Shown here in pieces: positions 1 to 8,222 of a DNA stretch of 39,839 nt (the stretch's first letter is position 1; each line of letters opens with the position of its first letter). The stretch is taken from assembly GCF_000376105.1 (NCBI RefSeq), contig NZ_AQWM01000033.1, forward strand, positions 195-40,033, written 5' to 3'. The translations under genes were made by a program, and so were the position numbers. A model generated the notes under the pieces. It did not search any database and was not told where the DNA came from. It saw nothing but the letters and a program-made list of their open reading frames with translations. The stretch is from Asticcacaulis benevestitus DSM 16100 = ATCC BAA-896. GTDB taxonomy: Bacteria; Pseudomonadota; Alphaproteobacteria; Caulobacterales; Caulobacteraceae.

Positions 1-2
1 TG

Positions 3-698
3 GCGGAGGCGATTGCAGCCACCGGCAAGCCGGTCGTCGTGTTGCTCAAGCATGGCCGTGCCCTGGCGCTGACGGGCGCGGTAAAGGACGCACCGGCCAT
101 CCTCGCCACCTGGTTCCTTGGCTCGGAAGAAGGCAACGCCATCGCCGATATCGTCTTTGGCGATTACGCGCCGCAGGGCCGTTTGCCGGTCAGCTTCCCG
201 CAGGCGTCAGGCCAGGAGCCCTTCTATTACAGCCACCGCATCACTGGCCGTCCGCAGATCAGCGAAGACAAGAACTTCAAGGCGCGTTACCGCGAAGTGA
301 CCAATGACGCGCTCTATCCCTTCGGCCACGGCCTTGGCTATTCGAGCGTGGCCTATGGCGTGACCACCGTTTCGGCCACGACCCTGAGCATGACCGGCAC
401 GATCAAGGTCAGCGCCACGGTCACCAATACCGGCGCGCGCCGTCTGCACGAGGTGGCGCAGCTCTATATCCACGACAAGGTGGCCAGTCTGGTCCAGCCG
501 ATCCGGCTGCTGAAGGGCTTCCAGCACCTCGATCTCGAACCGGGCCAGAGCGCCACGGTCGAGTTCACCCTGACGCCGGCGGAACTGGCTTTTGTGCACC
601 CGAACCTGAAACCCATGGCGGAAGCCGGCAAGTTCGACGTATGGATCGCCCCTTCAGCGATAGGCGGCACGGCGGCCACGTTCGAGCTTATGGCTTAA
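3..698 (+). CDS. GH3 beta-glucosidase, C-terminal part (5' end outside window)
   Basis: This is the last 231 codons of a glycoside hydrolase family 3 enzyme; the frame is open from base 3. It aligns closely along its whole length with the C-terminal third of the complete GH3 protein at 5827-8112. Shared landmarks are TGKPVV, HGRALAL, TWFLGSE, SGQEPFYY, YPFGHGLGY and VAQLYI. The visible part covers the end of the second alpha/beta domain and the C-terminal fibronectin-III-like domain; the nucleophile-bearing barrel lies upstream, out of view. GH3 enzymes release terminal beta-linked glucose or xylose from oligosaccharides, probably in the periplasm here. Two GH3 paralogues therefore flank the halogenase and TonB receptor genes. 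Family is certain; substrate (glucose or xylose) is not. Confidence 0.95.
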   Translation, partial: AEAIAATGKPVVVLLKHGRALALTGAVKDAPAILATWFLGSEEGNAIADIVFGDYAPQGRLPVSFPQASGQEPFYYSHRITGRPQISEDKNFKARYREVTNDALYPFGHGLGYSSVAYGVTTVSATTLSMTGTIKVSATVTNTGARRLHEVAQLYIHDKVASLVQPIRLLKGFQHLDLEPGQSATVEFTLTPAELAFVHPNLKPMAEAGKFDVWIAPSAIGGTAATFELMA

Positions 699-715
699 AT
701 CAAGGAAAGGGTGGT

Positions 716-861
716 CCACAGATTACAAAGATTAACACAGATTTTTGGTGCTTGGGTCGCCAATACGGATTCCCTAACCCATACGGTAGCCCGTCAGGTC
801 AGGTCAGGTCAGGTCAGGGCGCCGACGCGCATCAATCTGTGTTAGTCTGTGTAATCTGTGG
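716..861. repeat. Inverted-repeat element with 28-bp arms (MITE-like)
   Basis: Arms at 716-743 and 834-861 are inverted copies matching at 26 of 28 positions. Each arm is itself built from loose repeats of an ACAGATTA-like unit. The 90 bp between them hold a tandem pentamer. The element fills most of the gap between the GH3 gene and the halogenase gene and ends 27 bp before the halogenase ATG. It could be a small non-autonomous mobile element, a structured RNA or a transcription-stop hairpin. No target-site duplication was established. Confidence 0.75.
793..817. repeat. Tandem pentamer (GTCAG)5
   Basis: Five perfect head-to-tail copies of GTCAG lie inside the loop of the 716-861 inverted repeat. 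Short perfect tandem repeats of this kind can change copy number by slippage. It is non-coding, so a change would alter only the spacing of the two arms. Confidence 0.9.
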
Positions 862-888
862 TTTCCCTTTTATCACTGCGGGGCACAC

Positions 889-2397
889 ATGACCAATCCA
901 GCTATCAGCAGCATCACCATCGTCGGCGGCGGCACGGCGGGCTGGATGACGGCGGCGCTTTTATCCAAGCTGCTGATGGGGCGCTACGCCATCACCCTGA
1001 TCGAATCCGAGGAGATCGGCACGATTGGGGTCGGGGAGGCGACCATTCCCGCCATCAAGATTTTCAACGACATGATGGAGATCGACGAGGCGGAGTTTCT
1101 CAAGGCGACTCAGGGCACCTTCAAACTCGGCATCGAATTCGTCGACTGGCGCGAGAAGGGCCATAGCTATATCCACGGTTTCGGCAAGATCGGCGTCGAT
1201 CGGCTATGGCTGCACACCCACCAGTTCTGGCTCAAGATGTTCCCGAAGGGCGGCTTCCGTGACTTCGATTCTTATTCGATGTGCACCGCCGCCGCGCGCA
1301 AAGGCAGGTTCGCCCCGCCGGATGCGCGTCGCGGACCGCCGATGAGCGATCTCGACTATGCCTACCATTTCGACGCCTCGCTCTATGCCCGTTATCTGCG
1401 GAGCTTGAGCGAAAAGCGCGGCGTCAAACGCATCGAAGGCCGCATCACCGATGTGGTGCTCAAGGCCGAAAGTGGTTTTATCGATAAGGTCGTGTTGCAA
1501 AGCGGGCAGGCTATAGGTGGCGATCTGTTCATCGACTGCTCCGGCATGCGCGGCCTGTTGATCGGTGACGCGCTCGGCGTCGGTTACCAAGACTGGAGCC
1601 AGTGGCTTTTGTGCGACCGCGCCTATGCGGTGCCTTCAGCCAATCCAACGCAGATTACGCCCTATGTCACGTGCACGACGCGCGACGCCGGCTGGCAATG
1701 GCGCATTCCGTTGCAGCACCGCACCGGCAATGGCTATGTCCATTCCAGCGCCTATACCAGCGATCAGCAGGCTGTCGATACCCTGATGAGCACGCTGGGC
1801 GGTCCGGCGCTGGGCGATCCCCGGCTGATCAAATTCCGGCCGGGCAAGCGCCACCAGACATGGGAGAAGAACTGCGTCGCCATTGGGTTATCGGCGGGCT
1901 TTCTGGAGCCGCTGGAATCGACCAGCATCCACCTGATCCAGACCGGCCTGCTGCGCCTGCTGTCGCTGTTTCCGGGCCAGGGCTTCCATGCCGCCGATAT
2001 CCGGGAATACAACACCTACAGCGACGATGAGTACCGCGATATCCGTGACTTCATCATCGCGCACTATAAGATCACCCGCCGTGATGACACGCCTTTCTGG
2101 GCCTATGTCAAACACATGGAGGTGCCGGAGACGCTGCAGCGCAAGATCGACCTTTTCCAATCGTCAGCGCGGATCTTCAAGCGCGGCGCCTTTGAGTTGT
2201 TCCGCGAGGAAAGCTGGGTGCAGGTGCTGCTGGGGCAAGGGATGTGGCCGGACTACGATCCCAATGTCGATATGATGACGGAAGCCGATATCGCCGGTTA
2301 TCTTCACGATATTGAGGCGGTGATCGGTGAGCATACCGATGCCATGCCGCGGCATGAAGACTACATCAACCGCTATTGCAAGGCCGCCAGTCTATGA
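889..2397 (+). CDS. Flavin-dependent tryptophan-halogenase family protein
   Basis: The 502-residue protein belongs to the tryptophan halogenase family (PrnA/RebH-like). The N-terminal FAD-binding motif GGGTAG is at residues 13-18. A lysine at residue 79 in GTFKLGI matches the catalytic K79 of PrnA. The halogenase signature W-x-W-x-I-P is at 269-274, and FLEPLEST (337-345) carries the conserved Glu-Ser pair that binds the substrate indole in PrnA. All motifs expected of an active enzyme are present. Family members oxidise chloride or bromide with FADH2, which needs a separate flavin reductase; none is seen here. The gene sits between GH3 and TonB-receptor genes, an arrangement known for this family in Caulobacterales and Xanthomonadales, where the substrate is unknown. 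The ATG at 889 has only a weak ribosome site. Family certain; substrate unassigned. Confidence 0.93.
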   Translation: MTNPAISSITIVGGGTAGWMTAALLSKLLMGRYAITLIESEEIGTIGVGEATIPAIKIFNDMMEIDEAEFLKATQGTFKLGIEFVDWREKGHSYIHGFGKIGVDRLWLHTHQFWLKMFPKGGFRDFDSYSMCTAAARKGRFAPPDARRGPPMSDLDYAYHFDASLYARYLRSLSEKRGVKRIEGRITDVVLKAESGFIDKVVLQSGQAIGGDLFIDCSGMRGLLIGDALGVGYQDWSQWLLCDRAYAVPSANPTQITPYVTCTTRDAGWQWRIPLQHRTGNGYVHSSAYTSDQQAVDTLMSTLGGPALGDPRLIKFRPGKRHQTWEKNCVAIGLSAGFLEPLESTSIHLIQTGLLRLLSLFPGQGFHAADIREYNTYSDDEYRDIRDFIIAHYKITRRDDTPFWAYVKHMEVPETLQRKIDLFQSSARIFKRGAFELFREESWVQVLLGQGMWPDYDPNVDMMTEADIAGYLHDIEAVIGEHTDAMPRHEDYINRYCKAASL

Positions 2398-2404
2398 AAA
2401 AAGG

Positions 2405-2436
2405 CCCGCCAGCCGGGGGAGAAGCAGGCTGGCGGG
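2405..2436 (+). terminator. Hairpin after the halogenase gene
   Basis: A perfect 10-bp GC-rich stem (2405-2414 with 2427-2436) and a 12-nt loop begin 8 bp after the stop codon. The 3' side is followed only by a short T run (GTTTAAAA), so termination may be partial. A run of A precedes the stem, which could serve as a U-tract for transcripts on the other strand. Confidence 0.65.
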
Positions 2437-2476
2437 GCAGGTTTAAAATGCCAATCGGGTGACATTTCGGCGTTAC

Positions 2477-2523
2477 TGTAAGCGTTTGCAATTTGATTGA
2501 CAAGGTAAATGTAAGCGTTTACG
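2477..2523. promoter_or_regulatory. Pair of LacI-family operator-like palindromes
   Basis: Two near-identical sites, TGTAAGCGTTTGCA (2477-2490) and TGTAAGCGTTTACG (2510-2523), fit the LacI/CcpA-type operator pattern TGNAANCGNTTNCA. Their centres are 33 bp apart, three helical turns, so two dimers or one tetramer could bind one face of the DNA. The second site overlaps the predicted promoter at 2497-2525. They lie about 280-330 bp upstream of the TonB receptor ATG. LacI-family repressors commonly control sugar-uptake receptors in this group; no LacI gene is in the window. Confidence 0.7.
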
Positions 2524-2525
2524 CT
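2497..2525 (+). promoter_or_regulatory. Predicted sigma-70 promoter for the TonB receptor
   Basis: TTGACA (2497-2502) matches the -35 consensus perfectly. A 17-bp spacer separates it from TACGCT (2520-2525), a modest -10. Transcription would start near 2532 and leave a leader of roughly 270 nt before the receptor ATG. Overlap with the downstream operator suggests steric repression. Confidence 0.5.
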
Positions 2526-2804
2526 CGCCTGAAATCCGGAGAGTTTTGCCCGTTGCGCCGCCTGTACGTCGCCCTTTGAATGGCGAGGGCTGCATTGCAT
2601 ATGGCTGACGCTTCATAACATTTGGGAGAAGAATGCGACCGGTCTTTCTGGCTTAGCCAAGCCATCCGCCTCGATCGGCCCATAGCCACTCCAACACAAC
2701 AGGTCAGGAAAGCCCACCTGACTTAATAAGCGCAAACCTCAAGTCAAAGACGGGGTATTGTGCCGATCTAAGCACGAACACACATAGTGGGAGGATGACA
2801 CATA

Positions 2805-5717
2805 ATGAAGCACACAACGAAATTCAGGTTGGTCCTGGGCGCATCCATTTTCGCGCTGACAGCGACCCTGGGGAACACGGCCTTTGCCGCCGACACCTCG
2901 ACCGTTCAGGGCCACGTCGCCTCGGCGCAGGCCGGTGCGGTCGTCACCGCGGTTGACGTCAATACCGGCGCCCGCACCTCCGGCACGGTGCGCGCCGATG
3001 GCAGCTATGTCATCGTGGGGCTGCGCCCCGGCAACTACAAGATCACGGTGGGCTCGGCCACCGAGGACGTCACGCTTGCGGTTGGCGAAACCACCACGCT
3101 CGATCTCGATGCCGCCGCCGTGGCCGCAGCCCCCGAAGCCACCACCACGGTGACCGTGCGCGGCCGCCGCAAGGAAGTGCGCACCTCCGAAGTGGCGACC
3201 AGCGTGTCGCAGACCCAGATCAACAGCCTGCCGCAGAATGGCCGCAACTTCCTGAACTTCGCCGCCCTCGCGCCGGGTGTGTCGGTTTCGCCCGACGCCG
3301 AGAACAAGCAGTTCCGCGCCGGCGCTGTTTCGGCCAATCAGGTCAATGTGTTTATCGACGGCCAGAGCCAGAAGAATCAGGTGCTGCAAGGCGGCGCGGC
3401 CGGGCAGGATAGCTCGCGCGGCAATCCGTTCCCGCAACTGGCGATTCAGGAATTCAAGGTCTCGACCCAGAACTTCAAGGCCGAATTCGAGCAGGCCGGC
3501 ACCGCCATCATTTCGGCCGTCACCAAGACCGGCGGCAATGATTTCCACGGCAGCGCCTTTGTGACCTATCAATCCAAGGATATGATCGGCCAGCCCTATT
3601 ACCAGCGCAGCCAGCCCAAGGGTGACTATCAGAACACTGAATATGGCGCTGATATCGGCGGCCCGATCATCAAGGATGTGTTGCACTTCTACGCGGTGTA
3701 TGAACACCGCAAGGATCAGCGTCCGACGGATTCTGTCAACATTACCCTCCCCGGTTTTTCAGGTGAAAATGGCGTTTATGCCAAGGATTTCAAGGAAGAC
3801 CTTTATTTCGGCAAATTGACCTGGACGCCGAATGAGATGAACACGGTCGATTTTTCCGTTCAGGATCGTGAAGAAGACGATGTGCGCGGGTTTGGCGGCA
3901 CGACGGCCTATACCCAAGGCGATACGCTGGACCAGTATATCCGTCAGGGCCTGATTTCGTGGAAATATCGTGAGGAGAACATCCTCAATGAAATGACCCT
4001 GGAATATCAGACCTATCACTGGCTCCAGTCGCCGCTTTCCGATTCCCCCGGCATCACCCTGGTGAACAGCCCCACCGATTTTGGCGTGGTCGCCCAGATT
4101 GGCGGCGCCACCTATTCGCAGGAAAAGGCGCAGGAAAACGTCACTTTCCGTAACAACATGACTTTTTCCGGTCTGGAATGGCATGGCCAGCACGTCGTCA
4201 AGGCAGGTGTCAAGCTAGCGCTTTATAACTATATCGCCACAGAAGCCGATCACTTCAATCCCGAATACATGTATGTCGCCAGCGACTATACCTATGGCGC
4301 TTCGGACAATGTCCCGGTGCGGGTGGTCGTTGCCGATGGCGACCCCCGTGTTACGGGAAAGAATACCCAGTGGGGTCTGTTTATTCAGGATGACTGGACG
4401 GTCAATACGCACCTGAGCCTCAATCTCGGCCTGCGCTGGGATTACGAAACCAACATGCTCAACGACAAGTTCGTCACCGATCCGGGCGTGGCGGCAGCGC
4501 TGCGCGGTTGGGCCAATTTCAAGGCTGCCGGGTTTAATCCGGAAGACTACATCAGCAATGGTGGTAATCGTGAGGCCTTCAAGGGCGCCTTCGCCCCGCG
4601 TCTTGGCTTCTCTTACGATCTGAACGGCGACCGCGATATCGTCTTCTTCGGTGGCTATGGCCGCTACTATGACCGAACCATTTATGACAACGCCCAACTG
4701 GAGACGCGTCGCACGCAAATCCATGTCGTGACGCTCAATGTCAATCCGGAAGGTACGGTCGATACCAACCCGAACGACAACACCATTAGCTGGAACCCGG
4801 CCTATGCCACCGACAAGACAGCCCTGATCGCCGCAGCGAAAGCGACTGGTCAGAAGGGGGAAATCTACGCCCTGAACAACGACACCAAGGTGCCTTATTC
4901 CGATCAGTTCAATATTGGTGTGCGCAAGCAATTTGGAGCGATTGCCACCAGCCTCACCCTGGCGGATATCCAGTCCAAGGACCTGTTCAGCTATGTGCTG
5001 GGCAATCGTTTGCCTGATGGTACATGGTGCGCTTACGGACCACAGTATTCCTGCGCACCTTGGGGATCTGGCCTGCCGGGTTATGGCAACTTCGTCATAT
5101 CGAACAATGATGCGGAGGCCCACTATCAGGCCATCTATTTGACTGTGGACAAGCCCTATACCCGCTCATCGCACTACGGCTATAGCGGGACCCTGACCCT
5201 GACCAATGCCGATGCGATCGGTCAGAGCGATCGCTACGGCTTCGACTACGCCACACCGAGGGATACTGGCTGGCATGCTGCCGAGGGCGTGGATAAATGG
5301 CGCTTCGTCGGCACTGGCATCGTCGATGGTCCTTGGGATACGCAAGTTTCGGCCTTCGTCACCTTGGCATCCGGCGGGGCGTTTCAATATATTGACGCCA
5401 GCGGTCCTGCTGTTCGGTTCATACCGGGCGGGGTCTATCCGAAAGACGATATCGCCTATCAGAACGTCGATCTGCGCCTCTCTAAGGACTTCGAACTGCC
5501 AAGCGGCCAGACCATCACGCTGGAAGGGCAGGTCTATAACGTGTTCGACTCGGTCAACCGTGTCTATTCCGGCTGGGGCGGCGGCCTGAAGTGTAATCCA
5601 ACCGATACAGGGTGTATCGCTGATCGCAATGGCAGCCAGGGGCCAACACGCGCCGGCGACAACAACACGACCGGCTCCGCCCGCTCGTATCAGGTCGGCC
5701 TGCGCTACAAATGGTAA
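2805..5717 (+). CDS. TonB-dependent receptor with N-terminal carboxypeptidase-regulatory-like domain
   Basis: This 970-residue outer-membrane receptor starts with a clear signal peptide (cleavage near AFA-AD, residue 28). A carboxypeptidase-regulatory-like beta-sandwich follows at about 30-105, with the typical pattern of small domains repeating VxA and GSYVI. The plug domain starts near 115 (TVTVRGRRKE, then QINSLPQNGRNFLN) and carries FIDGQSQ; the remainder is the 22-strand barrel, ending in aromatic YKW as expected for a BAM-inserted barrel. The domain order is Oar-like. Receptors of this kind import oligosaccharides using TonB energy. Position between two glycosidase genes and downstream of LacI-type sites supports a sugar ligand. 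A GGAGG lies 12 bp before the ATG. It is followed by a strong terminator. Confidence 0.95.
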   Translation: MKHTTKFRLVLGASIFALTATLGNTAFAADTSTVQGHVASAQAGAVVTAVDVNTGARTSGTVRADGSYVIVGLRPGNYKITVGSATEDVTLAVGETTTLDLDAAAVAAAPEATTTVTVRGRRKEVRTSEVATSVSQTQINSLPQNGRNFLNFAALAPGVSVSPDAENKQFRAGAVSANQVNVFIDGQSQKNQVLQGGAAGQDSSRGNPFPQLAIQEFKVSTQNFKAEFEQAGTAIISAVTKTGGNDFHGSAFVTYQSKDMIGQPYYQRSQPKGDYQNTEYGADIGGPIIKDVLHFYAVYEHRKDQRPTDSVNITLPGFSGENGVYAKDFKEDLYFGKLTWTPNEMNTVDFSVQDREEDDVRGFGGTTAYTQGDTLDQYIRQGLISWKYREENILNEMTLEYQTYHWLQSPLSDSPGITLVNSPTDFGVVAQIGGATYSQEKAQENVTFRNNMTFSGLEWHGQHVVKAGVKLALYNYIATEADHFNPEYMYVASDYTYGASDNVPVRVVVADGDPRVTGKNTQWGLFIQDDWTVNTHLSLNLGLRWDYETNMLNDKFVTDPGVAAALRGWANFKAAGFNPEDYISNGGNREAFKGAFAPRLGFSYDLNGDRDIVFFGGYGRYYDRTIYDNAQLETRRTQIHVVTLNVNPEGTVDTNPNDNTISWNPAYATDKTALIAAAKATGQKGEIYALNNDTKVPYSDQFNIGVRKQFGAIATSLTLADIQSKDLFSYVLGNRLPDGTWCAYGPQYSCAPWGSGLPGYGNFVISNNDAEAHYQAIYLTVDKPYTRSSHYGYSGTLTLTNADAIGQSDRYGFDYATPRDTGWHAAEGVDKWRFVGTGIVDGPWDTQVSAFVTLASGGAFQYIDASGPAVRFIPGGVYPKDDIAYQNVDLRLSKDFELPSGQTITLEGQVYNVFDSVNRVYSGWGGGLKCNPTDTGCIADRNGSQGPTRAGDNNTTGSARSYQVGLRYKW

Positions 5718-5771
5718 TGTGATCTGACGGGGCTCTAATGTTTCTGGGGCCTCCTTGATTGCCCAACTGAC

Positions 5772-5803
5772 GGGGGAGAGCGTTTTCGTTTTCCCCCTTT
5801 TTT
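5772..5803 (+). terminator. Rho-independent terminator after the TonB receptor
   Basis: An 11-bp stem (5772-5782 with 5787-5797, including two G-T pairs) closes on a TTTT loop and is followed by six T. This is a textbook intrinsic terminator, 55 bp after the receptor stop and 24 bp before the GH3 ATG, so the GH3 gene either needs its own promoter or depends on read-through. Confidence 0.9.
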
Positions 5804-5826
5804 GTCTGAATTTTCGAGTTTCCTTC

Positions 5827-8112
5827 ATGTCCAATCCCCATGCTTCGCACACCCTGTCACGCCGCACCTTCTTCAAGGGCACCGCGTCCGGACTGGCCAT
5901 GGCGGGCGTGGCATCGGGCTTTTCGCCGGCTTTCGCGGCGCCCAAAGACGCCTTTATCGAAAACCTGATCGCCAAGATGTCGCTGGAGGAAAAGGCCGGA
6001 CAACTGAGCCTCTACAGTGATCCGGTGCGCACCGAGGCGGCCACGTTCAATCCCGCCGTCGCCAGTGTGCCCAAGGAAAAGATGCTGGCCGATATCGCGC
6101 AAGGGCGCATCACGGGCCTGTTCAATGGCATGGGCGTTGCGCTCGGCCGCGAACTGCAACAGGCGGCGGTCGAGCGGTCGCCGCACGGTATCCCTCTGAT
6201 CTTCGCCGCCGATATCATTCACGGCATGAAGACCATCTTCCCCATTCCCATGGCCGAGGCGGCGAGCTTCGATCCGGAGCTTTCACGCCGCACCAACCGC
6301 GCCGCGGCGCTGGAAGCGACCGCCTGCGGCCTGCACTGGACCTTCTCGCCGGCGGTTGATGTGGTGCATGATCAGCGCTGGGGCCGCACCGCCGAGGCGG
6401 CGGGCGAAGACCCCTATCTGGCGGTGCAGTTCGCCCGCGCCCGCGTCAAGGGCTTTCAGGGCAATGACCTCAAGGCCGAGGACTCGCTGCTGGCCTGCCT
6501 CAAGCACTTCGCCGCCTATGGCGCGGTCGAAGGCGGCATGGATTACAACACGGTCGAGATTTCGGACGCCGCGCTCTACCAGACCCATCTGCCGTCCTTC
6601 GCGGCGGGGATCGAGGCCGGCGCGATCACCATCATGAGCGCCTTCAACGACATTGGTGGCGTGCCCTCGACGGGCAATCGCCGCCTGCTGACCGATATCC
6701 TGCGCGGCCAAATGGGGTTCGGCGGCTTTGTTGTCTCGGACTTCACCTCGGAAGAGGAATTGATCGCGCACGGTTTCGCCGCCGATGGCGCCGACGCGGC
6801 GAAAAAGGCGCTATTGGCCGGCTGCGATATGTCGATGCAGAGCGGCATCTATATGAAATACCTGCCCGATCTGGTGCGCGACAAACAGGTGCCGCTGGCG
6901 GTACTCGATGAGGCGGTGCGGCGGGTTCTGCGTGTCAAGAAGGCCATCGGCCTGTTCGAGAATCCGTACCGTTCGCTCGATCTCAAACGCGAGCAGACGC
7001 AACTGCGCTTACCCGAAACCGTGGCCCTGGCGCGCGAAGCCGCGCGACGCGCGTGCGTGCTGCTGAAGAATGACGGCGATGTGCTGCCGCTGAAAAAGGC
7101 CGGTCAGAAGATCGCCCTGATCGGGCCGCTGGCCTCCGACCTCAATCAGGTCAATGGTTATTGGGTGGTCTGGCCCGATACGCGCCAGAGCGTGACGCTG
7201 GAGATGGCGATGCGCGAGATCGTCACTCCGGCCAACCTGACCGTGGTGCGTGGATCGGATATCGACGCGCCGATCGCTGGCGGCATCGAGGCCGCGGCCA
7301 AGGCGGCGCAAGCGGCGGATATCGTGGTGATGTGCATCGGCGAAGGTCAGGAGATGTCGGGCGAGGCACAATCGCGCACCGAGATCACCGTGCCGGTGGC
7401 CCAACAGGCTCTGGCCGAGGCCGTGGCCGCCACGGGTAAGCCGGTGGTGATTGTGCTCAGCCATGGCCGGGCGCTGGCGCTGGCAGGCGCGGTACGTGAC
7501 GCTTCGGCCATCCTTTGCACCTGGTTCCTCGGTTCGGAAGCAGGGCATGGCGTCGCCGATCTTTTGTTCGGCGATCACAGCCCGTCGGGGCGTCTGCCGT
7601 GCAGCTTCCCGCAGAAATCGGGGCAGGAGCCCTTCTACTACAACCATCGCACCACGGGGCGGCCTCAGATCGGTGACGATGCCAATTATCGCGCACGCTA
7701 CCGGGATGCCAGTTTTGAGCCGCTCTATCCGTTTGGTCATGGCCTCGGCTACGGCAAGATCAGCTATGGCGCGACTCTGCTCAGTCAGCCGGCGCTCGAC
7801 TGGAAAGGCCGGGTGAGTGTATCGGCCACCGTCACCAACGACGGCAAGCGGCCGGTGCACGAGGTGGCGCAGCTCTATATCCGCGACCGCGTCGCCTCGG
7901 TTACCCAGCCGATACGTTCGCTGAAAGGCTTCCGCCATGTCGATCTCGCCGCCGGAGACAGCCAGACCGTGACCTTTGAACTGACGCGCGCCGACCTGGC
8001 CTTTGTCGGGCTCGATCTGAAATGGCAGGCCGAGCCGGGCGACTTCGATATCTGGATCGCGCCGTCTTCCAGTACGGGGACGCCGGCGCGCCTGAATCTT
8101 AAAGGCATCTGA
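5827..8112 (+). CDS. GH3 family beta-glucosidase/beta-xylosidase, Tat-exported
   Basis: The protein has 761 residues from the ATG at 5827. I prefer this start to an upstream TTG at 5755 because it places a Tat signal, SRRTFFKG (11-18), followed by a hydrophobic stretch ending SPAFA, at the N-terminus. The catalytic barrel has the GH3 landmarks LKHFAAYG (225-232) and the nucleophile Asp305 in VVSDF. The second domain and a C-terminal fibronectin-III-like domain follow, with PFGHGLGY and VAQLYI. It would remove terminal beta-glucosyl or beta-xylosyl residues from oligosaccharides in the periplasm. It is a clear paralogue of the partial GH3 at the window start. BglX is the nearest well-known relative in architecture; substrate is not settled by sequence alone. 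Confidence 0.95.
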   Translation: MSNPHASHTLSRRTFFKGTASGLAMAGVASGFSPAFAAPKDAFIENLIAKMSLEEKAGQLSLYSDPVRTEAATFNPAVASVPKEKMLADIAQGRITGLFNGMGVALGRELQQAAVERSPHGIPLIFAADIIHGMKTIFPIPMAEAASFDPELSRRTNRAAALEATACGLHWTFSPAVDVVHDQRWGRTAEAAGEDPYLAVQFARARVKGFQGNDLKAEDSLLACLKHFAAYGAVEGGMDYNTVEISDAALYQTHLPSFAAGIEAGAITIMSAFNDIGGVPSTGNRRLLTDILRGQMGFGGFVVSDFTSEEELIAHGFAADGADAAKKALLAGCDMSMQSGIYMKYLPDLVRDKQVPLAVLDEAVRRVLRVKKAIGLFENPYRSLDLKREQTQLRLPETVALAREAARRACVLLKNDGDVLPLKKAGQKIALIGPLASDLNQVNGYWVVWPDTRQSVTLEMAMREIVTPANLTVVRGSDIDAPIAGGIEAAAKAAQAADIVVMCIGEGQEMSGEAQSRTEITVPVAQQALAEAVAATGKPVVIVLSHGRALALAGAVRDASAILCTWFLGSEAGHGVADLLFGDHSPSGRLPCSFPQKSGQEPFYYNHRTTGRPQIGDDANYRARYRDASFEPLYPFGHGLGYGKISYGATLLSQPALDWKGRVSVSATVTNDGKRPVHEVAQLYIRDRVASVTQPIRSLKGFRHVDLAAGDSQTVTFELTRADLAFVGLDLKWQAEPGDFDIWIAPSSSTGTPARLNLKGI

Positions 8113-8165
8113 CCCTCAAGGGTGTTTGACACGGCGTTCATCTGGCTTAAGGTCCGGAAATCTTG

Positions 8166-8222
8166 CCAGCGAAAATACATGAAACCAGGGAAAATACATG
8201 AAACCAGGGAAAATACATGAAA
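8166..8222 (+). repeat. Three tandem 19-bp copies, each a ribosome site plus ATG
   Basis: The unit CCAGGGAAAATACATGAAA occurs three times head to tail (8166-8184 with one mismatch, 8185-8203, 8204-8222). Each copy carries an ATG, at 8179, 8198 and 8217; copies 2 and 3 have an AGGG ribosome site in front, weakened to AGCG in copy 1. Because 19 is not a multiple of three, the three ATGs fall in three different frames; only the third opens the GH43 gene. The first ATG gives a 13-codon leader whose TGA overlaps the GH43 ATG (ATGA), which could allow translational coupling. Confidence 0.95.
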
